A stretch of 64,000 nucleotides of DNA from NCBI RefSeq assembly GCF_028769735.1, contig NC_088188.1, positions 5,541,001-5,605,000 on the forward strand, read 5' to 3'. Under the pieces are notes generated by a model that was not told the DNA's origin, searched no databases, and was given only the letters and a program-made list of their open reading frames with translations. Source of the DNA: Zonotrichia leucophrys gambelii. Taxonomy: Eukaryota; Chordata; Aves; Passeriformes; Passerellidae. The position numbers and the translations under genes are program-made. This document shows positions 49,601 to 59,100 of the stretch, piece after piece (position 1 is the first letter of the stretch; every line of letters starts with the position of its first letter).

Positions 49601-52600
49601 TAATCACATAAGTTCTAAGCAAAAAAGACACTCATATTTAATGGGGAGGAGCTTCTGCTGGTGAGATTACAGGTTTGCAGCATCAGGCTTTTTTCCAGTT
49701 CTCAGAGTGAGATAAGCAGAACTGCATTAGGCCCCTGACTGGATCTGTTATTTTTGTCAGGAGACATTAAACCTACTGACCTCCAAGGCTGGAGGCTCTG
49801 ACTGAGGAAAACCCAGCCACTTTCAAGTGATTTTGCATGGCTTAACTCTCCTTTTGCTGAATTATTATTAAATAACTTCCATCAAAATGGTAACACACAC
49901 ATGCATGGGAATTACTATAAAAACACACAGCACACATTTTCCTCACCCTCATCCAGTTATAGAATTATCAGTTTATGGGCCCACCAAGCTCAGCAGATGC
50001 TTATCTCATCCTGTCTAAAGCAGACAATTTATCCAAGCCAAATCCTCCTAACATTAGCAAATACATTGGAGACACTAACCAGAGATATTAGGCAGTCCTT
50101 CAGAAACTCAAAAATTCTTGTTCTCATACACAGTTGATTTTCTCTTAGTACTGTTCCCTGCTAATAAGTCTAACTTTGCTCCAGGCTTGCATGCACCAAA
50201 AAAAGCCAGAGAGGATTTATTTTATAGGAAGTTCTCCAGGTATTCAGGCAAGAACACACAGCTCCACATCTCCGAAATCAGAACAGGATGGAGGGCAAGG
50301 ACTCACCATTGTCGATGACAAAGATGCTCCTGCTGTTGTCATGGTCTTTCAGGTCCTTCCTTGGTATGTTCTTGTTGAGGAGGTTGAGGGCTCGGTCTCG
50401 CCCTTGCCCAGACACTTTTTTACTGACCAGCATATCCAGCAAACGCATTGTGATCATCCTTAAATCCTTCTTAGTGTCTACAATGAAGCAAAACAGTAGC
50501 AGCCAGTTACAAGAAGTTACCTCTGCAGGCAGGTGAGCTCAGTCAAAACCATTCAAAGCCATTGTGTGGCCGGAACAGAAGTATTTAAGCTGCCCATGAG
50601 GATCAGAGCTGTGTGCAAGTTGTCCCCCTGTACAGCTGAAGGGTAAAGTCCCCACTTCAGCAAGGAATAAGGTGGAATCCCAGGAGCAGGGCCCTCCCTG
50701 CTGGGCCCAGAGGGAATGAAGAGCAGGTGATGTGTTTACCTAGCACTAGAGCCTCCTCCTTGCCGTGGTGCTCTTCCTTCCCCTGGCCCATCAGGCAGTC
50801 GGTGATGGTCTGCAGGAGGTTGCAGACAGCCAGGGAGATTTCTTCATTGTCCACCGACATCCACATGCAGATGCTGTCGATGCCCAGGTAATGGAGAATG
50901 GCAGTGGCCTGGCCCCAGGAAGGAGAGAGCAGGACAGTGTTAGCAAAGGCCTTTCCTCCCTGTGTCCTCTAGGCTCAGCTAGGACAAAGAAATTATTTTC
51001 CTCAGTGAATCCTGACTCACTACAAGTCAGAGTTTTAATCTTTTCCTACTGCTCACAAACAACACAAACTATTTCAATTTTCCCCTCCCCAGATGCAAAA
51101 GCAGTGAAGGTCCAAGCACCCTGTGCTTACCCGAGCCTTATGTCCTGTGCACATTCCTGAAAGTGTCCTCACGGCTGCCAGGATCAGCTCAGGGTTTTTG
51201 GTTTCTATCAGCTGCAGCAGCAAGTTGACTCCATTATTCTGGAAAATCCTCTCAGCACCTGCTTCCTCCCGCCCCAGGACTATGAGGTTGTTTGCAGCCT
51301 AGGTGGGAGGCAGAAGAACCAGGGGTCAGTGGCACAGCCCAGCCTCCAGAACATCTCTGGGAGATCCTGGTGGGAACCAGCTCCTGACAGATGCAGCAGA
51401 TCAGCTCAGACCCCACCAGAGACTTGATCCAGGTGCATTTAGGGATCAGCTCTGCCCTGCCCAAGAAGAGTGGGTCACTGCTTGGAAGGAACATCTGGAG
51501 GGTGGCAGGACCTCAGCAGAAGTCCAGAATGACCCCACCTTTGGTATTTTGGGAGGCTGGGCTACCTTCCTTCTCTCTGAGTGCAGTTCACCTTCCAGCT
51601 CCTTCCCTCATCCTCCATCCAGGGGAGGTGGGGAAGGGGACGCAGGGCTCTGCTCCCTGCAGCAGCCTCTGACATCAAACAGCCATTTTGCCAAGTCCAG
51701 GGCAGTTCTCACCTTTTCTCGCTTCTCTTTGTCGCTGTTCTCATCCAGCAGGATCTCAAACATCTTCTGCACCCTCGAGTCCGTGGAGAACTGAATGCGC
51801 AGCTGTGCCAAGAGGGAGAGCACAGAGCATCAGGAGGAGAAAATCGAGGAGCAGCTTTCCTTTTTCACTTCAAGAATGCTCCCTCCCCTCAAACCACAGG
51901 CAAAGATTTAGTGCTTAATTTAATGCGCAATTTAAGCTGAATAACAGGAGATAGAATTTCTCAGCACTCAGCATCCATTACCAATCTCATGGGCACAGGC
52001 AGAGCCAGCCCTAAACCTTGATTTCTGAGACTTCACAGTAGTGTAGTGGTGCAAGGATTTCCTCATAGAACCCCTGCAAAGGTAACTGTAGCAATGTGGC
52101 AGGTGCCAGACCCAGCCCAAAGCTTATCCAGACCCTTGCCAAGACCTTTCCAAGACACTCAGGACCAGGCCAGCCTCAGGAGGGAGCTGCCACACTTTTT
52201 AATTAAACCATTCAACCCAACCCTCAGATTTACACACCTCAAGTATGAACTTCCAGTCAATGGAGCCTACTTATCCCCCTATATTGCCACAAATTTCCAG
52301 TATGACCAACAAACCATTGATGCAACCCAGACCAAGGATTTCCCACCCCTGGTCTGTGAATCCAGCACTGTTCCCCTGGCATTTACCTTCTCCTGGATGT
52401 TGGCCCCCAGTCTCCTCAGGGTCTCCTGGAAGTTTTTGTTGCGGGGTTCGAGGGTTGCACATTTCTGAGCATCTTTGAATGCTTGGTCTAACTTGCCCAG
52501 TTTCTCCAGGGCTTGGCTGCGCCGGTACAAGGCTTTGATATCTGAAGCATTGATGTCAATGGCTGGGAAAGGGATCCAAAACACCAGGCATCAGAGCTTG

Positions 52601-53282
52601 CTGTTGGAATTGGTCTGTGCAAACTGTGATTTGCTTTGTTATGAGCATCAAGCAGTGCTTGATTAACACTGATTGGACCAGCACATCAAATTAGAACATC
52701 ACTTGAACTTTCAGGAATTCCCTTGTGGCCTCAGCACTTGGGTGTTAGTGGACATCAAGGAATAAGGCCACAGATGTGAGAGCAGGCTGAGCAAGTGTAT
52801 CCAGCTCTCCTCATAACAGCCCCCTGCTTACCTCTAGATGCATCCGAGGCTGCCTTGGCATATTCCTCCTGTTAAACCAGAAAGCAGAGATTTCTTAGCC
52901 ATGGAATAGCAGGGCAAATCCCCATTGTTGATGGACATTGGGACCTCTCTGCTCCCATTTCCCAGGGGGATGCCCCAGTGAAGCTCCAGCACAAGAACAT
53001 TTCATTTCACCCTATTCAATAAATGGACAAACCACCCAGTCCACAGCGAGTGAGTGCCCTTGGCTGCCCTCCTGCTCCTCTCCCCTTGAGCACTGCCCAG
53101 GTGAGGGGAGCTGCTCTCACCTTTTTGAGGAAACAGGCTGCCCTGTTCCTGTACAGCACCGCCTGCAGCGCCTTGTCCTTGTTGAGCTTTATGGCTTGAG
53201 TGTAGCTTTGAAGGGCTTTCTCGTAGTCACTGGCCTGAAAATATTTATTCCCCTCCTCTTTCAGCTGAATGGGATCCTCCAT
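43696..53282 (-). CDS. UNC45B: Protein unc-45 homolog B, striated-muscle myosin chaperone
   Basis: Co-chaperone that brings HSP90 to myosin heads during sarcomere assembly. Nineteen coding exons: 53282-53121, 52868-52832, 52562-52387, 51802-51713, 51298-51131, 50908-50740, 50477-50307, 49477-49306, 49059-48759, 48588-48494, 47838-47697, 47274-47134, 46967-46840, 46437-46371, 46061-45948, 45865-45750, 45427-45310, 45209-45054, 43962-43696. They sum to 2790 bases, 929 aa plus stop, close to human UNC45B (about 931). All introns are GT-AG and every phase joins. The N-terminus [20 protein letters not shown] and residues to about 115 form three TPR units that bind HSP90. Then come the central armadillo-like domain and the C-terminal UCS myosin-binding domain, with stretches such as [19 protein letters not shown] and [18 protein letters not shown]. 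The protein ends KPLSQA. It follows muscle UNC45B rather than general UNC45A. Confidence 0.97.
44149..44530 (-). mobile_element. Solo LTR, family A, in UNC45B's last intron
   Basis: A 382-bp element that starts TGTGATGGTG and ends CAACA, flanked by the direct repeat CTGGGAC (44142-44148 and 44531-44537). Shared blocks with other family A copies include CCTGTTGCATTCCACAGCAG and CATTTTGTTCCTGAGGCCTC. Read in sense (minus), an AATAAA-containing poly(A) region is near the 3' end. No internal retroviral genes are present. It lies in the intron between 43963 and 45053. Confidence 0.85.
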
Positions 53283-53414
53283 CTGGAGAGCTTGAAGGAA
53301 AAACGTCAATTTGTGGCCCATTTTCAACTGCCTGTGTCGCCTGCTTACTCCCCCAAGCTGAGTTCCACCATGAGACTGACATGTAATTAACACACATTAA
53401 TAAAAGCAGCTTAC

Positions 53415-53608
53415 CAGGACGAAGAGTTTTGAAAATGATGATGTAAATTGCTCTTCAAGGCTGTGACTTCTTAGGAGATTTTCCCACCAATGTAGATCCT
53501 TAGGAGTAAAAAAAAAAAAAAAAGAAAAAGAAAAGAAAAACTAAAACAAAAAAGAAAGAAATCTGCCAGCACTACGGAGAGCCCGTGTGGCTCAGGAAAG
53601 AGCTCACT
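53415..53608 (-). other. UNC45B: Candidate spliced 5' UTR of UNC45B
   Basis: Going toward the ATG on the minus strand: donor AA|GTGAGC (GT 53607-53606), a long pyrimidine tract with acceptor CCTAAG ending at 53499, donor CTG|GTAAGC (GT 53414-53413), then an acceptor a few bases before the ATG (CTTCAAG or CTCCAG). This gives leader exons of roughly 53675-53608 and 53498-53415. It is inferred from splice-site sequence alone. Confidence 0.4.
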
Positions 53609-53700
53609 TCCCACTCCAAGTTTGGGCAGGACCTGGCAGCTCCTGCTGCCTGTCAGTGTCACCTGTCACCACAGCCTGTCCCCTCCTAGTCCCCTCGTGC

Positions 53701-53706
53701 TTTATA
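53701..53706 (-). promoter_or_regulatory. UNC45B: Candidate TATA box of UNC45B
   Basis: TATAAA on the minus strand in the context CGTATAAAGC. It would place a start near 53675, just before the first candidate leader donor. Upstream are E-boxes CAGCTG (near 53959 and 53994) and a one-mismatch CArG-like TCTATTTAGG near 53938, as expected for a muscle gene. No functional evidence is available. Confidence 0.45.
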
Positions 53707-53708
53707 CG

Positions 53709-55240
53709 CCTGGGGAGGGCTGGGAGCCAGGGCCAGCTCGGGGGGCACCTGGCTGCAGGCAGGCAGCACCCTCTGCAGCAAGGGGGAATCCTCTCCCACC
53801 TGGCAGGGCAAATCCCAGCTCCCCTCTGCCTGCAGGGCTGCAGAGGCTGTGGGGAGCAGCAAGGGGGAGGTTCATGCCAAAAAAGCCCACGGCTGGGATG
53901 GCTGACCCCTGTCACAGTGCTCAGACCCTTTTCCCTTTCTATTTAGGGAAGCATGAGACAGCTGAGCCTCGGGGACAAGTGGCCCCAGGCCAGCAGCTGC
54001 AGCAGTGCCCAGCACCTTCCAGAACTCCCTGGGATAAGAAGCTGACTGACACCCAGCGCTGCCTCCTCCTCCTGGCAGGGCCTTTGGGAGCCCATCCCAC
54101 TGAAATCCCACCCCAGTCTGGAGCTGCCACCCACCCCACACGTGGTCATTCAGCAACACACTGACAGGGGCTAACTGGAACATACTGGAAGTGGTGAGAT
54201 GAGTGGCACCAGGAGACAGAGCAGCACTGAGCTCCAAGAGAATTGAGCCTTTCAACCCAGCAGTCACAATCAGGAATTCTGCTTTTTGATTTATCTCCCC
54301 TCAAATACGGGCCTTGCCTTCCCCAGTGTAGCTACCAGCATCCCAGCTATAAAGCAAAGAGGAGAACTGGGGGAAATGACTGAGGAGAGCATGAGCTGAC
54401 CAAAACACTGCCAGGAGCAAAAATATAATTGTCTTTAATTGTGTGATCTGTGTTGTGGCTTGTGGCTTTTACACAGCAAGAATGAGCACAGAATTTCCCT
54501 GTCCAGGGCTCCTGTTTTATTCACCCACCACCAGCAGCACTGCCTGGTCCTCTGGGCAAGAGGTGATTCCAAATTAGTAAATCCCTTCACAGCAAATCAT
54601 CACCACAGCTGCAGGCAGCTCCATCCAGAGCAGCTCCCAATCTATACCTGTAGAGAATAGTTCCAAGGTACAAGGACAACAGCTGTGGAAAGTGCAAGAT
54701 GCCATCCCTGCCTTGGACAGGCTCAGTGCAGTGGCTTTTCCAGCATTCATTTGGATTAACACACCAGAAACTCCTTCCAACATGGCTTTAGGTGCTGGGC
54801 AAGGCTCAGCTGGCTGGAGTATCAGTACTCGTGGGCTTCTCACGTCAGCCAGAGTACAGGGTTACAAGCGGCACTGTCACAAGTGGCAGCACTGCAGGTA
54901 AACTGAGTCACAAAATCAAAGGGCGGTGGGTGCTGCTGCTGAGAGCTGAGAGCGCAGGGCAGGCTCAGCAGCGAGTGCCGAGAGCCCTCTTCAGGCTGGA
55001 AAGAAAAACATAATAACAACAAATACCCCAAAAGTAGCTTTCCCAGGAGAAATTCAAGCCTCCAAGGCAGCCGGGGAGGGACACCCAGCTCCCAACACCT
55101 GTAGGGCAGCAAAACCCCCCAGCCCTTCGTGTGCCTTCATTTCCCAGTGGGTTGATGAGCCTGGACAAAGCCAGTCCTGGGAATGTCACAGATCCGGCAT
55201 GGTTTGGGTGAGAAGGGACTTTAGCGGTCTGCTGATCCCC
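53709..55240. other. Intergenic spacer between divergent UNC45B and RAD51D
   Basis: No coding exon or recognisable mobile element seen. The UNC45B-proximal part would be its upstream regulatory region. The RAD51D-proximal end runs into the GC-rich minisatellite. Confidence 0.5.
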
Positions 55241-55745
55241 GGGATGGGGAACAGGAGCGGGATGGGACAGCCGGAGCGGGGATGGGGAACCGGAGCGGGA
55301 TGGAACAGCCGGACCGGGGAAGGGGAACCGGAGCGGGATGGGACAGCCGGAGCGGGGATGGGGAACACCAGAGGGATGAGACAGCCGGGACAGGTATAGG
55401 GAACCGGAGCGGGATGGAACAGCCGGACCGGGGAAGGGGAACCGGAGCGGGATGGGACAGCCGGAGTGGGGATGGGGAACTGGAGTGGGTCAGGACTGCC
55501 GGACCGGGGAAGGGAACCGGAATGGAATGGGACAGCCGGGCCGGGGAAGGCAACCGGAGCGGGATGGGGAAAGGAAATCCCAGCGGGGTGGGACAGCCGG
55601 GACGGGGACGGGGAACTGGAGCGGGATGGCCCAGCCGGACCAGGGATGGGGAACCAGAATGGGATGGGACAGCCGGGACGGGGATGGAGAACCGGAGCGG
55701 GATGGGACAGTGGGGACGGGGCAGGGGAACCGAAGCGGGTCAGGA
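55241..55745 (+). repeat. GC-rich minisatellite upstream of RAD51D
   Basis: About 13 imperfect copies of a roughly 38-39 bp unit, typified by GGGGAACCGGAGCGGGATGG followed by GACAGCCGGACCGGGGAA. The plus strand is G-rich with repeated GGGG runs. The array abuts the non-repetitive GC-rich part of the promoter. Confidence 0.9.
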
Positions 55746-55900
55746 CAGCCGTGCCGGGGAAGAGCAGCGGCCCCGGCCCTTCCGCCGGCGGCAGGAAGCA
55801 GGAAGGGAGCGGGCCGGGCAGCGGGAGCCCGGGCGGTGGGTGACCGTAGTGCGGCTCTGATGGAGGTGGCTCGGCATGCAGGGTCCCCTTGTCCCCGGAG
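55746..55900 (+). promoter_or_regulatory. RAD51D: Probable RAD51D CpG promoter
   Basis: A non-repetitive CpG-rich stretch (CCGGCCCTTCCGCCGGCGG through GCCCGGGCGGTGGGTGACCG) between the minisatellite and the start-codon exon. There is no TATA box. A splice acceptor (CTCCGCAG, ending at 56162) upstream of the ATG suggests a leader exon here, for example using the GTGGGT donor near 55834. Start site and leader structure are uncertain. Confidence 0.5.
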
Positions 55901-56084
55901 GGAGTCCCCCCTCTCTGTGCTCCCCCATCCCCAGCGCAGCGATGCCTCCGTGCAGGATTTTGGGCTGTTTGTCCCCAAAGAAATAATTACCCACCCATCC
56001 CAAACACAGCTTGGGTGGCTTCTCCCCGGCTTGGGGGGCAGGCGCCATCCGTGGCTCAGTGTTGAAGCTGGCAGTGCAGGGTTG

Positions 56085-56140
56085 AGGGTTGGAGTTGATG
56101 ATCTTGGATGTCTTTTCCAGCCTTAATGATGCTATGAATC
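56085..56140 (+). mobile_element. CR1 LINE 3' tail just upstream of RAD51D's start exon
   Basis: GGTTGGAGTTGATGATCTTG then TCTTTTCCAGCCTTAATGAT and GCTATGAATCC match the conserved 3' terminus of avian CR1 elements in sense orientation. The tail ends about 20 bases before the acceptor at 56162. Confidence 0.75.
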
Positions 56141-56194
56141 CCACTCTCCATCTCCTCCGCAGGTCTCTGCTCTTGTCCCTCCCTCCCCGTGGAG

Positions 56195-59100
56195 ATGGTG
56201 GTGCTGCGGGCTGGGCTCTGCCCTGGCCTCACTGAGGACATGATCCAGCTTCTCAGGGACAATGGCATCAGGACGGGTAACAGGGTGGCATCGTGGGCTC
56301 GGCTTGGGGAACATCATCCCCTGTGTGTTTGAGCTGTGCCATCCCACATCCTGGGAGGGTGGTGGTGGTGGAATATCCTTCTGTGTCCTCCTTGCTGGAT
56401 CTCTTCTGGGTTCTTCTGGGGTGGATACTGTGAGTAAGGGCTTCTCCAAAGAGCAGCAGGTTGTAAGGACATGGTAGGAGATCCCTGCAGAGGCTCATTG
56501 AGGATTGATCAGTTCTGGCTTTTTTATGGTATTTCAGGAGGGTTTGTGCAGTTTTCCCTCTGAAAAATGCCCAGCTTCTTGGAATGCTGCACCCTGGGCA
56601 CCTCCTGCCCTTAGAGGGCAAGGAAAATGTGCTGGGCACCTCTTGAGCAAAACAGGGAAAATTTTTATCAGCTTATCTCTCTGCTCTGTTTTGCAAGAAA
56701 CAATTTGTGATGAGTGATGGGGAATCTCAGAGGACAAACTCCTCCACTCACAATGTTGACATAGGATCAGCTTTTTGGGATCAGCTGCCTTGTCCCTGCA
56801 CAATCCCACAGCTCCCCAGAGGGCACAGCCACTTTGCTTGTTGGTGCAGGTTTTGTCCAAGCTGGTTGTCTTCTGGTGTTTGCAGTCTGACCATGTTTGA
56901 CTTCCAACCTCTTGTCCCTTGTGTTATTTGCAGTGGTGGACTTTGTGTCGTCAGACCTGGAGGATGTTGCCCAAAAGTGTTCCCTGTCTTACAAGGTAGA
57001 AGGTTCTACTCCTAACTCCTGGTGCATTAACCAGGGAGCTCAGAGCTGTTTGGACAAGGATGGGCTTGGTCATGGGAAGGTCTGGGGGCTTTTCTGCAGC
57101 AGCTGGGCTGTTGATCCCGTTTCCAGACCTGCCTCTGCCCCCAGGCGCTGGTCGCAGTCAGACGTGTGCTCCTGGCCCAGTTCTCTGCCTTCCCTGCCAA
57201 TGGAGCTGACCTCTACGAGGAGCTCAAGAGCTCCACTGCCATCCTGCCCACTGGCAGCCCAAGGTGGGCACCTCACCAGCTCTGCCTGGGGCTGGCTTTG
57301 CTGCACAAGGCTGTGGTTGCCAGCACAAGCTGTGAATTTCATTCTCCAAACCATCCCCATGTGCTTGTGTGCATTTGGGAGGGGGACTTGGAGGACAAAT
57401 ATCTGGGGGCTGCTGCCTGCTGGTGCCCCTGCCATTCTGGCTGAAGGGGTGTGGATAATCCCACCTTGTGTCCATCCCACAGCCTGGACCAGCTGCTGGA
57501 CTCAGGGCTGTACACGGGGGAAGTGATGGAGCTCATGGGAGCACCGGGCACTGGGAAGACACAGGTGAGTGGGTGGGGGACAGGGGAGTGTCACAGACAT
57601 CTTTTATGGAAAATCCTTTCTTTGGGATTTTTCCTCTTGAGAAGCTGAGAGGCCTCAGGAACAAAATGTAAACAATGATTATCTGCTGCTGTGGAATGCA
57701 ACAGGTGCATCTGTGATTGGCCCATGTTGGTTGTTTCTAATTAATGCCAATCACAGCACAGCTGGCTCAGACAGAGTGCCAAGCCACAAACCTTTGTTAT
57801 CATTCTTTGCTATTCTATTCTTAGCTAGCCTTCTGATGAAACCTTTCTTCTATTCTTTTAGTATAGTTTTAATATAATGTATATCATAAAATAATAAATC
57901 AAGCCTTCTGAAACATGGAGTCAGATCCTCATCTCTTCCCTCATCCTCAGACCCCTGTGAACACCGTCACAGGGGAGAGGACATGGGATGAAGATGTCCC
58001 ACAGAGGGACATGTGAGGGCTGGCTGACACCCTGTCCCTGTCCCCTAGGTGTGCCTGGGCATTGCAGCCAGTGTGTCCCTGGGGCTCAAGCAGCACGTTC
58101 TGTTTCTCGACTCCACGGGAGGTTTCACTGCCTCCCGCCTCTACCAGATGCTCCAAGCCCACACAGAGGATGAGGAAGAGCAGGCAAGTTCCCCTGGAGC
58201 TTGCTGTGAAACTCATTTTGCTCATTTGCCTGCCAGAAACCCCAGAGATGGTTTGTCTCTCCAGCTCTCTGTCTTTGCCCTCGTGGGCTTTTTTGAGTCC
58301 AAATCTTTCCTTCCATGGTCTGGTGGGTGCCATGCTCAGAACAGACTCTGCTCTTTGTTATTTTTTTTGGGAGAAGGGAGGGACTTACAGGACTTGCAGG
58401 ACTTTGCTCCCTGAGCTCAATCCATGTTGCTTTTCCATCAGTGCAATAGGGGCAGTGGTGTTAATGGGGTGGAGGAAAATGTGGAAGAATAAGGGTCTGT
58501 GGGATAGTGTGAGTGCAGACAGCTGGGTCAGGAGGAATAGGACAAATCCTGGGGCAGAAGGAATAGGATAAATCCTGGGGCAGGAGGAATAGGACAAATC
58601 CTGGGGCAGGAGGAATAGGACAAATCGTGGGGCAGGAGGAATAGGATAAATCTTGGGGCAGGAGGAATAGGATAAATCCTGGGGCAGGAGGAATAGGACA
58701 GATCCTGGGGCAGGAGGAATAGGACAAATCCTGGGGCAGGAGGAATAGGACAAATCCTGGGGCAGGAGGAATAGGATAAATCTTGGGGCAGGAGGAATAG
58801 GATAAATCCTGGGGCAGGAGGAATAGGATAAATCCTGGGGCAGGAGGAATGGGATAAATCCTGGGGCAGGAGGAACAGGATAAATCCTGGGGCAGGAGGA
58901 ATAGGACAAATCGTGGGGCAGGAGGAATAGTATAAATCCTGGGGCAGGAGGAATAGGACAAATCTTGGGGCAGGAGGAATAGGATAAATCGTGGGGCAGG
59001 AGGAATAGGATAAATCTTGGAGCAGGAGGAATAGGATAAATCTTGGGGCAGGAGGAACAGGATAAATCCTGGCAAACTGAGGCTGTTTTTGTGCTGCAGC

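Noticed and set aside
55282..56126. Open frames of 192 and 224 codons over the RAD51D promoter
   Set aside because: They translate the GC-rich minisatellite (MGNRSGMEQPDRGRG-type repeats) and contain no domain. RAD51D starts at 56195.
58529..59072. CRISPR-like regular repeat
   Set aside because: The copies are contiguous without unique spacers, and this is vertebrate intronic DNA.
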